NCBI RefSeq assembly: GCF_003569745.1
Contig: NZ_AP018498.1
Location: 1,277,001-1,341,000, forward strand
Reading direction: 5' to 3'
DNA: 64,000 bases
Origin: Altererythrobacter sp. B11
GTDB lineage: Bacteria > Pseudomonadota > Alphaproteobacteria > Sphingomonadales > Sphingomonadaceae
This document shows positions 16,586 to 26,050 of this stretch, in pieces. The position numbers and the translations under genes are program-made. The notes under the pieces are model-generated. The model saw only the letters and a program-made list of their open reading frames with translations, did not search any database and was not told the origin of the DNA. Positions within the stretch are counted from its first letter, which is position 1. Each line of letters begins with the position of its first letter.

Positions 16586-17922
16586 CCGGCTTCGGGCGTG
16601 CGATCGGCCACGAAGGAGCGGCCGAAGGCAATGTAGCGCGCCTCGACATCCGCGAAGTCGGGGCCCTTGAGAGCCAGCTGCGCCTGTTCGAACATTCGCT
16701 CCCCTTCACGGCGGAGCAGGTCGCGCCGGCTTTGCTGCACGATCGGCACGGCGGAATTGCGCAGGCAGTCCAGCATGACCAGCGCGGCGATGCGGTTGCC
16801 CGCCACTGCGCCCCGCATGGCGCCGAAACCGCGCTCGACGAAATGGTCGAAACCGTCGGGCAGGGGGATCACCCGCTCGTGCCGATCGTCCTTGCCGCCG
16901 GGGCGCTGCGTGAGATCGCGCTGGCCGAGCTCGGCCGTTGCCGCGGCGAGCCAGTGGAGCGAGGTTATGGCGGTGAAGGGATCGTTGATACCGGGGGAGA
17001 GCGCACGCAGGCCGATCTCCACCAGCTCGTCGATCAGGAATTGCGGATCCTGTTCCGCCGTGCGCCAGGCGCCCAGCGAGAAGGCATCGCGCAAGCGCCC
17101 CGAAAGCTCCGCCTCCGCCTGTCCGTTGCACACGCGGGCAAGCGCTACGCCGGCATGGACGAAATCGCCCGTCCGCACTTCCAGCGCAACGGTGACATCA
17201 TGCTCTGCCGCGGCCTTGGCGATGGCATCGAAATCGATCAGCATCACATAGCCGGTGCCTTCCGCATGGATCGGCTGGCCGGCGGGGGCGGCGGGCTGCT
17301 CATGCCCGTTGGCGGCATCGGGATAGGCGGCGACGATGTCGTCCAGCAGCCGCGCGCCGATCCCTTTCAGCACCGCGTTGATGCGGATGCTGGCCGGGAT
17401 GTGATTGAGGAAATAGACCAGCGTGCCCACCGAAAGCGCCATCAGCCCGAAGGCGACCAGCAGCGAAAGCTGGGGCACGAAGCCCGGCAGGCCGCTGGCC
17501 TCCGCCGCGAAGATGCCCGGCGCCTCGTCCTCCGCGCGGACGCTGCGCAGCACGATTACGGCGTAGACGAAGGTGGCGATGAAGGTGGCGAGGCTCAGCT
17601 GGTTGCCCCGATCCTCCATGAAATTGGTCAGCAGGCGCGGGCCGTAATTGCCGCTGGCATAGGCGACCGCCGCGATGGTGATGGAAAAGACGGTGGACGC
17701 GACCCCGATCATGGAGCCGGCGATCACCGTCAGCATGTTGCTGGCCCCGTCGGGCCGGGCGGGGATCAGCCAGTCGGTGGCGCTCAGTGCCTCGGAAACG
17801 CCGTGCCGGTCCAGCCAGATGGTGGCGAAGGCGAGCAGCGCCGCCCCCAGCGAAAACAGCGCGGGATAGAACCAGTAGTTCGCGTTGAGGCGCGACCAGA
17901 ACCAGCGGATCTCGGCTGTCAT
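16582..17922 (-). CDS. DUF2254 family membrane protein
   Basis: This 446-aa protein matches the DUF2254 family: an N-terminal RFWSRL-like start, about four TM segments in the first 170 residues, and the family stretch SMIGVASTVFSITIAAVAYASGNYGPR (split here by topology, not quoted further). The C-terminal ~250 residues are soluble, with GLRALSPGINDPFTAI well conserved. Function is unknown; it has been linked only loosely to ion or envelope homeostasis. Its 3' end overlaps the EamA gene stop. It is probably a monocistronic gene, 54 nt downstream of nadA. Confidence 0.85.
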   Translation of the reverse strand: MTAEIRWFWSRLNANYWFYPALFSLGAALLAFATIWLDRHGVSEALSATDWLIPARPDGASNMLTVIAGSMIGVASTVFSITIAAVAYASGNYGPRLLTNFMEDRGNQLSLATFIATFVYAVIVLRSVRAEDEAPGIFAAEASGLPGFVPQLSLLVAFGLMALSVGTLVYFLNHIPASIRINAVLKGIGARLLDDIVAAYPDAANGHEQPAAPAGQPIHAEGTGYVMLIDFDAIAKAAAEHDVTVALEVRTGDFVHAGVALARVCNGQAEAELSGRLRDAFSLGAWRTAEQDPQFLIDELVEIGLRALSPGINDPFTAITSLHWLAAATAELGQRDLTQRPGGKDDRHERVIPLPDGFDHFVERGFGAMRGAVAGNRIAALVMLDCLRNSAVPIVQQSRRDLLRREGERMFEQAQLALKGPDFADVEARYIAFGRSFVADRTPEAG

Positions 17923-17976
17923 GCCGCTACAACGATGCTGCGCCCGAACGGTTGCCGCATGCGCCCGGCCGAAGGG

Positions 17977-18966
17977 CTAGACCCGGCCGAGATCGCCCTG
18001 GCCGATCGTGCCGCTGGCCATTTCCAGCATCCGGTCGAGGCTGGCCTTGGCGCGCAGCCGCAGCCCTTCCTCGATCTCGATCCGCGGCTCCAGATCGCGC
18101 AGGCAGGCGTAGAGCTTTTCCATCGTGTTCAGCGCCATGTAGGGGCAGATGTTGCAGTTGCAGTTGCCGTCCGCCCCCGGCGCGCCGATGAAGCTCTTGT
18201 TCGGCAGCGCCTTTTCCATCTGGTGGATGATATGCGGCTCGGTCGCAACGATCAGCGTGTCGCCCGGCATCGTCTTGGCATAGTTCAATATGCCGCTGGT
18301 CGATCCCACGTAATCCGCATGGTCGATGATATGCGGCGGGCATTCCGGATGCGCCGCCACCGGGGCGCTGGGGTGCTGTGCCGTCAGCTTCAGCAGCTCA
18401 CGCTCGCTGAAAGCCTCGTGGACGATGCACACGCCCGGCCACAGCAGCATGTCGCGGTTGAACTTGCGGTTCAGATAGCCGCCCAGATGCCGGTCCGGCC
18501 CGAAGATGATCGGCTGGCTTTCAGGGATCTGCTGCAGGATCGTCTCGGCGGAGGAACTGGTGACGATCACGTCGCTCAGCGCCTTCACCTCGGTCGAGCA
18601 GTTGATGTAGGTCAGCGCGATGTGATCGGGGTGGGCTTCGCGGAAGGCCTTGAACTTTTCCGGCGGGCAGCTGTCTTCCAGGCTGCAGCCGGCGTCCATG
18701 TCAGGCAGCACCACGATCTTCTGCGGGCTGAGGATCTTGGCCGTGTCGGCCATGAACTTCACCCCGCAAAAGGCGATCACATCGGCATCCGTCTCCGCCG
18801 CCTTGCGGCTGAGCTCGAGCGAATCGCCGACGAAATCGGCGAGGTCCTGCAGCTCGGGCCGCTGGTAGTAATGCGCCAGGATCACCGCGTTCCGCTCCTT
18901 GCGCAGGCGGTCGATTTCCTCGCGCAGGTCGGTGCCGGAAAGCGGCCTGTTCATTTCGGCGGTCAT
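17977..18966 (-). CDS. nadA: Quinolinate synthase NadA
   Basis: This 329-aa [4Fe-4S] enzyme condenses iminoaspartate with dihydroxyacetone phosphate to quinolinate in de novo NAD synthesis. Family signatures include ILAHYYQRPELQDLADFVGDS, VKFMADTAKIL, DMDAGCSLEDSCP, YVGSTSGIL, and NCNCNICPYMALNTMEKLY. Single cysteines in the three thirds (for example in CSLEDSC, HPECPPH and CPYM) provide the three cluster ligands. The length equals that of the family. nadB and nadC are not adjacent, so NAD genes are dispersed here. Confidence 0.97.
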   Translation of the reverse strand: MTAEMNRPLSGTDLREEIDRLRKERNAVILAHYYQRPELQDLADFVGDSLELSRKAAETDADVIAFCGVKFMADTAKILSPQKIVVLPDMDAGCSLEDSCPPEKFKAFREAHPDHIALTYINCSTEVKALSDVIVTSSSAETILQQIPESQPIIFGPDRHLGGYLNRKFNRDMLLWPGVCIVHEAFSERELLKLTAQHPSAPVAAHPECPPHIIDHADYVGSTSGILNYAKTMPGDTLIVATEPHIIHQMEKALPNKSFIGAPGADGNCNCNICPYMALNTMEKLYACLRDLEPRIEIEEGLRLRAKASLDRMLEMASGTIGQGDLGRV

Positions 18967-19046
18967 GCTTGCTCCCCGCTATCAGTCGGCACCGCAGATA
19001 GGGCCGGTGGTCCGCCGGGACAATAGAGGTGTCCGGGCGGGGCGGG

Positions 19047-19808
19047 TTACATCGGGAAGAAGGCCGCCATCTGCCGCGCCGCGCCGGGCGTTCCGGCAAG
19101 CACGCGCTCGGTCAGGGCATAGCCGATCGGGCTGTAGGCCAGCAGATCCGCCAGCAGCAGCGCGCCCAGCGCCACGCCGATCCCGCGCAGCCAGGCCGGA
19201 TGGATGGCGCCATAACGGCGTCGGTCCGCCAGCATGCCCACCAGCGGGAACACCAGCGGCGCCAGATTGGCCGCCCACCAGCCCCAGGGGATGAGAAACG
19301 GCATGGGCAGCAGCCGACCGAAGCCCGGGCCGGTGAGCAGGGCCATGGCGCAGAACATCAGCCGGCGATGCCAGCTGGTGTTGCGCCGCATGGAAATGGC
19401 CCACAGCGCCAGACCGGCAAAGGCCAGGATGCCGATGGGGTTGCCGAACAGGAATTCATTCTGATCGAGGAAGGGCGGGCCGCCGGCGCTGCGCAGCGAA
19501 TGCAGCGTCACCATGGTGCCGAGCACCACCATCGCCGGAATCCACCCCAGCGCCAGCCAGCCCAGCGTGCGGTGCAGCCGGTAATTGCCCGCGAAGATCA
19601 GCGCGTTCTGCGTGACATACAGCGTCACCCAGCCAAAGAAGGTGACGGCGTGCAGATGGATCAGCAGCGGCGATCCGAAACTGGATCGGCCCAGCGCCGC
19701 ATTCAGGCCGAAGCCGGTGACCAGCGTCCCGGCCATGAGGCAGGCCATGATCAGGAAGAAGCGGGCTTCGCCGCGGTCTGCAACAGGACTGGCAGGCAAG
19801 GTGGCCAT
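19047..19808 (-). CDS. Conserved seven-TM-like membrane protein, function unknown
   Basis: This 253-aa protein has about seven hydrophobic segments. Several histidines lie near TM ends (LLIHLHAVTFFGW, RLHRTLGWLA, WHRRLMF), a pattern seen in DUF2306-like and haem-b-binding membrane proteins; haem binding is only a suggestion. The N terminus is cytoplasmic and lacks a signal peptide. It lies 80 nt upstream of nadA and 37 nt downstream of the DUF4230 gene on the same strand, so it may be in their operon. Confidence 0.7.
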   Translation of the reverse strand: MATLPASPVADRGEARFFLIMACLMAGTLVTGFGLNAALGRSSFGSPLLIHLHAVTFFGWVTLYVTQNALIFAGNYRLHRTLGWLALGWIPAMVVLGTMVTLHSLRSAGGPPFLDQNEFLFGNPIGILAFAGLALWAISMRRNTSWHRRLMFCAMALLTGPGFGRLLPMPFLIPWGWWAANLAPLVFPLVGMLADRRRYGAIHPAWLRGIGVALGALLLADLLAYSPIGYALTERVLAGTPGAARQMAAFFPM

Positions 19809-19845
19809 GATTCGCTCCCCCCAAGCGAGATGGCGGCAAATTACC

Positions 19846-20571
19846 TCAGGCGGGGGGCGGCGGCAAAGCGGAATCTTGGCGCGGCGCCGGCTGCCCGTCG
19901 AAGCGGATATTGACCGTCACATCGCCGAAGCCGGCGACTTCCAGCGGAATGGTCAGGTTCTGCTGCACGGCGGCCACGGCGGCATCGCGGGCGAGGCCCA
20001 TCAGCACCGGATTTGCGGCCTGCTTCACCGCCTGCTGTTCCGCCAGCTTGGTGTTGTCGCGCGTCAGCTTGTCCTGCGCCTCGCGGCTGATCCACAGGCC
20101 TTCACGCAGATATTGCGCACGCCCTTCGTCCAGATTGGGGCGGCCCACGGTAATCGCGGGCAGTTGCACGTCCAGCGTCTTCTCCGCCTCGTTCCATGCC
20201 AGCCGGCTGGCATCCACCTGCGACAGGTCCAGCGTGTAATCGACCCGCGCGGGAATCACCGCCACCTGCCGGCTGCGGACCATGCCGAACAGGCGGCTGT
20301 CGTCGCTCGCCACTACGGGGGAGAGCTGGGCGCTGAAGACGGTGAGCCGGTTCTGCTTCTCGAAGGCGACGAGGCTGGTGGCCAGCGGATCGCCATGATC
20401 CTCCGGCCCGAAGGCGCGCCAGCCCAGCCATGCGGCCAGCGCCAGGGTGAGAATGAACAGCAGCCAGGGCAACGCCTGCACGCGCGCCAATGGCCGCTCC
20501 GCTCGCGGTGCCGGGGAACCCGGCGGGGTGGTCGTGCCGCTTTTGCCCGGCATCAGCTTGCGATCGCCCAT
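19846..20571 (-). CDS. DUF4230 family protein
   Basis: This 241-aa protein has one TM helix near residues 35-55 (LPWLLFILTLALAAWLGW) and a periplasmic DUF4230 domain with VDYTLDLSQVD and a C-terminal FGDVTVNIRFD. ATG 20571 has AGGGG four nt upstream; ATG 20553 shares its A with the stop of the upstream hydrolase gene (TGATG) and is an equally good coupled start. DUF4230 has no assigned role. The coupling with the MBL hydrolase gene suggests a shared function or expression. Confidence 0.8.
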   Translation of the reverse strand: MGDRKLMPGKSGTTTPPGSPAPRAERPLARVQALPWLLFILTLALAAWLGWRAFGPEDHGDPLATSLVAFEKQNRLTVFSAQLSPVVASDDSRLFGMVRSRQVAVIPARVDYTLDLSQVDASRLAWNEAEKTLDVQLPAITVGRPNLDEGRAQYLREGLWISREAQDKLTRDNTKLAEQQAVKQAANPVLMGLARDAAVAAVQQNLTIPLEVAGFGDVTVNIRFDGQPAPRQDSALPPPPA

Positions 20572-21428
20572 AGATCCCCTGAACGGGCAACCTGCCCACG
20601 CCGTTCCAGATCGATCAAATGCGCCCGCACGGATTGCCCGGCGGCGGGCCACAGCACTTCGGCCACCCCCTTGTACATCGCCGGCACCAGCCCTTCGGCC
20701 ACGCTGCGCGGCCCTTCTTCCAGCAGGCGCAGGATCTGCCGTTCGCGCTGGCGGCGATGACCGATCATGCCGCGCACCAACTGGCGCGGCCGTTCCACCG
20801 CGGGGCCGTGGGCGGGATAGTAGATCCGGTCCTCCCGCTCGTGCAGGCGCAGCAGGCTGCGCATGTAGTCGCCCATATCGCCATCAGGCGGCGCGACCAC
20901 AGTGGTGGACCAGCCCATCACATGATCGCCGGTGAACAGCGCGCCGCTTTCCTCCAGCGCGAAGCACAAATGGTTGGAAGTGTGCCCGGGCGTCGCCAGC
21001 GCAGCCAGCGTCCAGCCGGGGCCATGGATGCGATCGCCGTCCGCCAGCACGCGGTCGGGGCGATAGGCGTGATCGAAGGGCGCGTCCGCGCGGGGTTCGT
21101 CGCTGTCGATGGCCAGCGGCGCGCAGCCCACGATCGGCGCCCCGGTGCGCGCCGCAAGCGGGGCCGCGGCGGGCGAATGATCGCGGTGCGTGTGGGTGCA
21201 GCAGATGGCGATCACCCGTGCATCCCCGATCGCGCGCTCCAGCGCGGCCAGGTGTGTGGGTTCGTCCGGCCCGGGGTCGAGCACCGCCAGCGCCTCTTCC
21301 GTGCCGATCAGATAGGTCTGGGTGCCGGTGAAGGTGAAGGGCGACCCATTGGGCGCGAGCACGCGGCGCACCAGCGGTTCCAGCTGTTCGCAATGGCCGG
21401 TGGGCCAGGGCTTGGGGGGCAATGCCAT
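20553..21428 (-). CDS. MBL-fold metallohydrolase (LACTB2-like)
   Basis: This 291-aa protein has the metallo-beta-lactamase fold motif CTHTHRDHSP (HxHxDH), then LATPGHTSNHL, LFTGDHVMGW and YYPAHGP with the remaining metal ligands. The C-terminal ~60 residues form a winged-helix-like segment (RERQILRLLEEGPRSVAEGLV) typical of the LACTB2/beta-lactamase-like-2 group, which includes endoribonucleases and thioesterases. The precise substrate is open. Its stop overlaps the next gene. Confidence 0.88.
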   Translation of the reverse strand: MALPPKPWPTGHCEQLEPLVRRVLAPNGSPFTFTGTQTYLIGTEEALAVLDPGPDEPTHLAALERAIGDARVIAICCTHTHRDHSPAAAPLAARTGAPIVGCAPLAIDSDEPRADAPFDHAYRPDRVLADGDRIHGPGWTLAALATPGHTSNHLCFALEESGALFTGDHVMGWSTTVVAPPDGDMGDYMRSLLRLHEREDRIYYPAHGPAVERPRQLVRGMIGHRRQRERQILRLLEEGPRSVAEGLVPAMYKGVAEVLWPAAGQSVRAHLIDLERRGQVARSGDLWAIAS

Positions 21429-21491
21429 GCGGGGGATATGGGAAGGCGGAGCGCCGGAGTCGAGCCGGCGCGCGGCGCCAGAGCGGCGCGG

Positions 21492-21959
21492 CTAGAGGCC
21501 GACGCTCACCTGATCGAGCCGCTCGCACAGTCGGTGGATCGCCGTGGGATGCATGGCGAAGCGGCCCTGCCAGGCGCGGTCGAGCCGCTCGACCCGGGCA
21601 TAGAAGCGCCGTGTCCGCTCCACCAGTTCGACGATCGCCGGCGGCAGCAGCGCGGCCTGTGCGGGATCGGCTTCCGGCTGGGGCGGCGGCAGGCGGCCGT
21701 GGCGCCGCAGCTGGAACTCGCTGAGATCGCCCGCGAAATAGGCCCGGTGGTTGAGCAGCCAGGCCAGCGCATGCATCATTCGCGTGGTGGTGCGCAGCGC
21801 CTCGCACGAGAGGGCGATGCGGGCGAGATCCTCGTCCGCGCCGGCGATGTCCAGCCGGCCGGAAAGATCGAAGGTGCAACGCGCTTCGTCCGCCAGGTCC
21901 AGGGCCTGGCAATACAGCGTTTCGATGATCGTCGGGCTGAGATCGGCAGGGCTGTTCAT
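21492..21959 (-). CDS. rcdA: DUF1465 / RcdA-like regulator of CtrA degradation
   Basis: The 155-aa product starts at ATG 21959; upstream in-frame codons look non-coding. TIIETLYCQALDLADEARCTFD and the helical LRTTTRMMHALAWLLNHRAYF are typical of DUF1465, the family of Caulobacter RcdA. RcdA is a helical adaptor that helps ClpXP degrade the cell-cycle regulator CtrA together with CpdR and PopA. The last ~40 residues are divergent and may form the flexible tail. The assignment by family is good; an adaptor role in this species is inferred. c-di-GMP genes elsewhere in the window fit the same regulatory network. Confidence 0.8.
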   Translation of the reverse strand: MNSPADLSPTIIETLYCQALDLADEARCTFDLSGRLDIAGADEDLARIALSCEALRTTTRMMHALAWLLNHRAYFAGDLSEFQLRRHGRLPPPQPEADPAQAALLPPAIVELVERTRRFYARVERLDRAWQGRFAMHPTAIHRLCERLDQVSVGL

Positions 21960-22100
21960 CGGCGCTAAAGCTATCCCGAATTTCTGCCTGAGCGCCATAG
22001 GCGCGGGGCCGTTTTTCCGCCGTTTTCCGCGGCTGTCCCGCAAAGGAACGCGCCCCGGGCTTGACATCGCCCCGGCGGCGGGCGGCGGCCATCCCGCCGG

Positions 22101-22298
22101 TCAGGCGATGATATCGGGCGTCAGGTAATCCTCGATGATCGAAATCTGGTCACGCAGGCGCAGCTTGCGCTTCTTCAGCCGGGCGATCTGCAACTGATCC
22201 GGACTGTTCGCACCCGTGAGCGCGGCGATCGCGGTATCGAGATCGCGATGTTCGGTGCGCAGCAAGACCAACCTCTTGCGCAGCTCCTCTTCGCTCAC
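22101..22298 (-). CDS. DUF465 (YdcH-like) small protein, copy 1
   Basis: This 65-aa protein starts at GTG 22298, with AAGGGG 7 nt upstream. The longer frame beginning with ATG at 22385 is less likely because DUF465 proteins start right before the E-E-E-L-R helix. RLVLLRTEHRDLDTAIAAL and LKKRKLRLRDQIS form the helical hairpin of the family, with the HxxLD and KxxKLxLKD motifs. Role unknown. It is divergent from a second DUF465 gene. Confidence 0.85.
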   Translation of the reverse strand: MSEEELRKRLVLLRTEHRDLDTAIAALTGANSPDQLQIARLKKRKLRLRDQISIIEDYLTPDIIA

Positions 22299-22464
22299 GG
22301 CAAACCCCTTCGTTGCATCGCCAGCCAGCCTCCCATCGTCGCAGGCCGGGTTTGCCGATCTATGGCTATTATGTTTTGATGACAATTGCGCGGCTCGAAG
22401 CCTCGCTTTGAGTCGTTCGCAACTGTCGTTCCGGGGTTTACCCCAGCCAATCAGGAGAACGCGT

Positions 22465-22620
22465 ATGGAAACTTCGCATGTCGCCGCCCTTCAGGCCAAG
22501 CACGAGACGCTGGAGCGTCGTCTGCGCGACGAGATGAACCGGCCGGCTCCCGATGCAGTGATGGTGCAGCACATCAAGAAGCAGAAGCTGATCATCAAGC
22601 AGGAAATCGCCGCGCATTGA
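22465..22620 (+). CDS. DUF465 small protein, copy 2
   Basis: The 51-aa product begins at ATG 22465 with AGGAG 7 nt upstream. LQAKHETLERRLRDEMNRP and IKKQKLIIKQEIAAH are the two helices of DUF465. It is shorter than copy 1. The 166 nt between the two divergent starts (22299-22464) hold both promoters; a motif could not be assigned. Confidence 0.85.
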   Translation: METSHVAALQAKHETLERRLRDEMNRPAPDAVMVQHIKKQKLIIKQEIAAH

Positions 22621-22744
22621 GCGGTTTCGGCCGGACGGGCGGGTGCGAGGGGCGCCCGCCATGCCGGCATCCGCGCTGCCCGCCCCCGGCGCTTATCGGA
22701 GGGGCAACATTCCCAAGCTCGCGCTAATGCGATAGGCGGTGTTC

Positions 22745-25015
22745 ATGTCCGCCGCCGCAGCCGCCCGCTCCATCCTGACCCAGCTTCACGAGGTGATGGC
22801 TTCCCGGCTTCACGCGCAGGGCAAGCTGAACCAGGTCGTGGATATCATCGGCGAATCGCTGCACAGCGAAGTCTGCTCCATCTACCTGCTGCGCGAAGGG
22901 CTGCTGGAACTGTTCGCCACGCGCGGCCTGAACCAGGCGGCGGTGCATGTCACCAAGCTGGCCGTGGGCGCCGGCCTGACGGGCACGATCGCCCAGAATA
23001 TCGAGACGCTGAACTTGGCCGAAGCGGCCACCCACCCCGAATTCCAGTATCGCCCGGAAACGGGGGAGGAGAAGTTCCATTCCTTCGCCGGCGTGCCGAT
23101 CGTGAGGCGCGAGCGGGCCATCGGTGTGCTCACCGTCCAGCACACCGAGCCGCGCCGCTATGAAGAGGTGGAGATCGAGGCGCTGCAGACCGTGGCCATG
23201 GTGCTGGCGGAGCTGATTCACAATGCCGGGCTGGTCGATGGCGAAGGCACGGGCGAGGGGGCGGAGCACCATTCGGGGCAGGAAGTCCTTGGCGGGCTGC
23301 AACTGGTGAAAGGCCTCGCCTGCGGGCAAGCGGTGTTCCACCAGCCGCGCATCGTGATCGAACAGACCGTGGCGGAGGATATCGAGGCCGAGCGCCAGCG
23401 CGTCTATATCGCCTTCGACAAGATGCGCGAGCAGATCGAGCAGATGTCGGGCCAGGCGGAGTTCGGTGGCGGGGGCGAGCACGAGCAGGTGCTCGAGACC
23501 TACAAGATGTTCGCCTATGACGAAGGGTGGAGCCGCCGGATCAACGAGGCGATCGATTCCGGCCTCACCGCTGAGGCAGCGATCGAGCGCGTGCAGCAGC
23601 GCACCCGCATGCGCATGCGCGAGATCCAGGATCCGCTGCTGGCGGACCGGATGCACGATCTGGAGGATCTCTCCAATCGCCTGCTGCGCATCGTCTCCGG
23701 CCAGCTGGGCACGGCCGCCAGCGTGGGGCTGCGCGGCGATTCCATCCTGATCGCCAAGAACCTCGGCCCGGCGGAGCTGCTGGAATATGACAAGCGCCGC
23801 CTGAAGGGCGTGGTGCTGGAGGAAGGCTCGCTCACCGCGCATGTCGTGATCGTCGCCCGTGCCATGGGCGTGCCGGTGATCGGGCGCGTGCGCAATGCGC
23901 GCGGCCTGATCCGCGAAGGCGATCAATTGCTGCTGGATGGCGATCACGCGCAGCTGACCATCCGCCCCGGCCCCGGTGCGGTGGAGGCCTTCGAGGCGCG
24001 TTCCGCCCGCAACCGCGAAAAGCAGGCCGCCTATGCCCGGCTGCGCGATGTGGAGCCGTTCAGCCGCGACGGGGAACGGGTGGAGGTGATGATCAACGCG
24101 GGCCTGCGCGATGACATGCCGATGCTTAGCCTCACCGGGGCGGACGGCATCGGCCTGTTTCGCACGGAGTTCCAGTTCCTGGTGTCCGCCACGCTGCCCC
24201 AGCGCGACCGGCAGACGCGGCTCTATCGCGATGTGCTGGATGCGGCGGGGGACAAGCCGGTGATCTTCCGCACGGTGGACATCGGCGGCGACAAGTCGCT
24301 GCCCTATCTGCGCAGCGAAAGCAGCCGCGAGGACGAGAACCCGGCCATGGGCTGGCGCGCGCTGCGCCTGGCGCTGGAACGGGAAGGCCTGCTGAAGGCG
24401 CAGGCCCGCTCGCTGCTGGAAGCGGCGGCGGGGCGCACGCTCAGCGTCATGTTCCCCATGGTTTCGGAACCGTGGGAGTTCGAAGCCGCGCGTGACGTGT
24501 TCGAAAGCCAGGTGGCCTTCCTGCGGCGCCGCAAATACAAGCTGCCCGAAGCGATCCGCTATGGGGTGATGCTGGAAGTGCCCGCGCTGGCGGAGATGCT
24601 GGACCAGCTGATGCCGCGCTTGTCGTTCATCTCGGTGGGCACCAATGACCTTACCCAGTTCCTCTTCGCAGCGGATCGGTCCAATCCCAAGCTGGCGGAA
24701 CGCTATGACTGGCTGAGCCCGGCGATCCTGCGCTTCCTGCGCCGGGTGGTGATGGCCACCGTGGGACAGAATGTGACGCTGGGCGTGTGCGGCGAAATGG
24801 GTGGCCGGCGGCTGGAGGCGATGGCGCTGCTCGGCCTCGGCATCCGGCGCCTGTCGATCACGCCCGCTGCGGTGGGGCCGATCAAGGAACTGGTACGCAA
24901 GCTGGACATGGCGGAAATCGGCGCGGCGATGGGCGGCTGGCTGGCCAACCCGCCGGCGGACCTGCGCGGCACCATGCACAAATGGGCGATTGAGCGCGGG
25001 ATCGAGGTGGAATAA
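22745..25015 (+). CDS. ptsP: PEP-protein phosphotransferase PtsP (EI-Ntr)
   Basis: This 756-aa protein has an N-terminal GAF domain (about 15-165, LNQVVDIIGESLHSEVCSIY) followed by the enzyme I core. The phosphorylated His lies in GSLTAHVVIVARAMGVP near residue 365. PEP-binding motifs are FRTVDIGGDKSLPY, SVGTNDLTQFLFAADR and the catalytic Cys in GVCGEMGG. It phosphorylates NPr, then EIIA-Ntr, linking carbon/nitrogen state to regulation. ATG 22745 is preferred over GTG 22739. It is monocistronic here; ptsO/ptsN are not in the window. Confidence 0.95.
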   Translation: MSAAAAARSILTQLHEVMASRLHAQGKLNQVVDIIGESLHSEVCSIYLLREGLLELFATRGLNQAAVHVTKLAVGAGLTGTIAQNIETLNLAEAATHPEFQYRPETGEEKFHSFAGVPIVRRERAIGVLTVQHTEPRRYEEVEIEALQTVAMVLAELIHNAGLVDGEGTGEGAEHHSGQEVLGGLQLVKGLACGQAVFHQPRIVIEQTVAEDIEAERQRVYIAFDKMREQIEQMSGQAEFGGGGEHEQVLETYKMFAYDEGWSRRINEAIDSGLTAEAAIERVQQRTRMRMREIQDPLLADRMHDLEDLSNRLLRIVSGQLGTAASVGLRGDSILIAKNLGPAELLEYDKRRLKGVVLEEGSLTAHVVIVARAMGVPVIGRVRNARGLIREGDQLLLDGDHAQLTIRPGPGAVEAFEARSARNREKQAAYARLRDVEPFSRDGERVEVMINAGLRDDMPMLSLTGADGIGLFRTEFQFLVSATLPQRDRQTRLYRDVLDAAGDKPVIFRTVDIGGDKSLPYLRSESSREDENPAMGWRALRLALEREGLLKAQARSLLEAAAGRTLSVMFPMVSEPWEFEAARDVFESQVAFLRRRKYKLPEAIRYGVMLEVPALAEMLDQLMPRLSFISVGTNDLTQFLFAADRSNPKLAERYDWLSPAILRFLRRVVMATVGQNVTLGVCGEMGGRRLEAMALLGLGIRRLSITPAAVGPIKELVRKLDMAEIGAAMGGWLANPPADLRGTMHKWAIERGIEVE

Positions 25016-25113
25016 TTCTGTGGGGGCCATTGCCCGCTTGACTTGGTGCAGGCACACAAGGCTTGTGGGCGGCACGGGGTTCGCACCAGAACCAGCGCCA
25101 AGCTGGAGCTCGA

Positions 25114-25941
25114 ATGACTGACACGACAGAAACGGAGATGGAGCCGCAGGCGCCGCAGGGTGTCGGGCCGCAGCTGCGCGCCGCGCGGGAAGAGCGGGGG
25201 CTTACGCTGCAGCAGGTGGCCGCCGAAACCCGCATCCCCCAGCGCCATCTGGCGACGATGGAAGCCGGGGGATTCGCCGCGCTGCCGGGCCGCACCTATG
25301 CGGTGGGTTTTTCGCGGACCTATGCCAAGCTGCTTGGTCTCGACCAGGAAGATGTGGCTGCCCGGGTGCGGGCGGAACTGGATGCGCAGGAAGTCCACAG
25401 CGGCGCCCGCGCCGCCTCCTTCGAGCCTGGCGACCCGGCCCGCGTGCCCTCCGCCCGGCTGGGCTGGATCGCGCTCGCTGCGCTGGTGCTGCTGGTGATT
25501 GGCGGCTTCGCCTTCATGCGCGCGCTGTTCATTCCCGCGGCGGAGCTGCCTCCGCTGGTGAATCCCGAGGCGACGCCCAGCGCGTCGGCCCCCGCCACCG
25601 CGCCGTCCGCCGCCGCGGCCACGCCAAAGCCGGCGGGGCCTGTGGTGTTCACTGCGCTGGAGGACTCCATCTGGGTCAAGTTCTACGACGCGGAGGGGCG
25701 CCAGCTGATGCAGAAGCTGATGGCCAAGGGCGAAAGCTACACCGTGCCGGCGGATGCCGCCGGGCCGCAGATCTGGACCGGGCGGCCCGATGCGCTGGCG
25801 ATCACCGTGGGCGGGCGCCCCGTCCCGAAACTGGCGGAAGACGATATGGTGATGCGCGATGTGCCGGTGACGGCCGCAGCCTTGCTCGCGCGGAGCGAGC
25901 CGGTCGCTACGCCCACGCCCGCACCATCGCCCACAGCCTAG
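25114..25941 (+). CDS. RodZ-like helix-turn-helix membrane protein
   Basis: This 275-aa protein starts at ATG 25114 (GGAG 6 nt upstream). It has a cytoplasmic Xre-type HTH (LRAAREERGLTLQQVAAETR, about 18-85), one TM near residues 120-140, a Pro/Ala-rich linker, and a C-terminal DUF4115 domain (SIWVKFYDAEGRQLM through AITVGGRPVPKL). This is the RodZ/cytoskeletal adaptor architecture, which links MreB to the envelope and cell shape. It precedes cpoB with a 109-nt gap, a neighbourhood common in alphaproteobacteria. Confidence 0.87.
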   Translation: MTDTTETEMEPQAPQGVGPQLRAAREERGLTLQQVAAETRIPQRHLATMEAGGFAALPGRTYAVGFSRTYAKLLGLDQEDVAARVRAELDAQEVHSGARAASFEPGDPARVPSARLGWIALAALVLLVIGGFAFMRALFIPAAELPPLVNPEATPSASAPATAPSAAAATPKPAGPVVFTALEDSIWVKFYDAEGRQLMQKLMAKGESYTVPADAAGPQIWTGRPDALAITVGGRPVPKLAEDDMVMRDVPVTAAALLARSEPVATPTPAPSPTA

Positions 25942-26050
25942 GCCAGGCCCTGCCTCGACAAGCGATTCCCGTCTTGGCACAGTGCCGCTCAGCATCGGTT
26001 TTGTCGCCGCGCGGCAGGCGCCCCGCGGCACGCATGGAGGATATCGAGTA

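Noticed and set aside
22724-25075. Minus-strand frame of about 780 codons opposite ptsP
   Set aside because: It mirrors ptsP in the complementary frame and has no family features.
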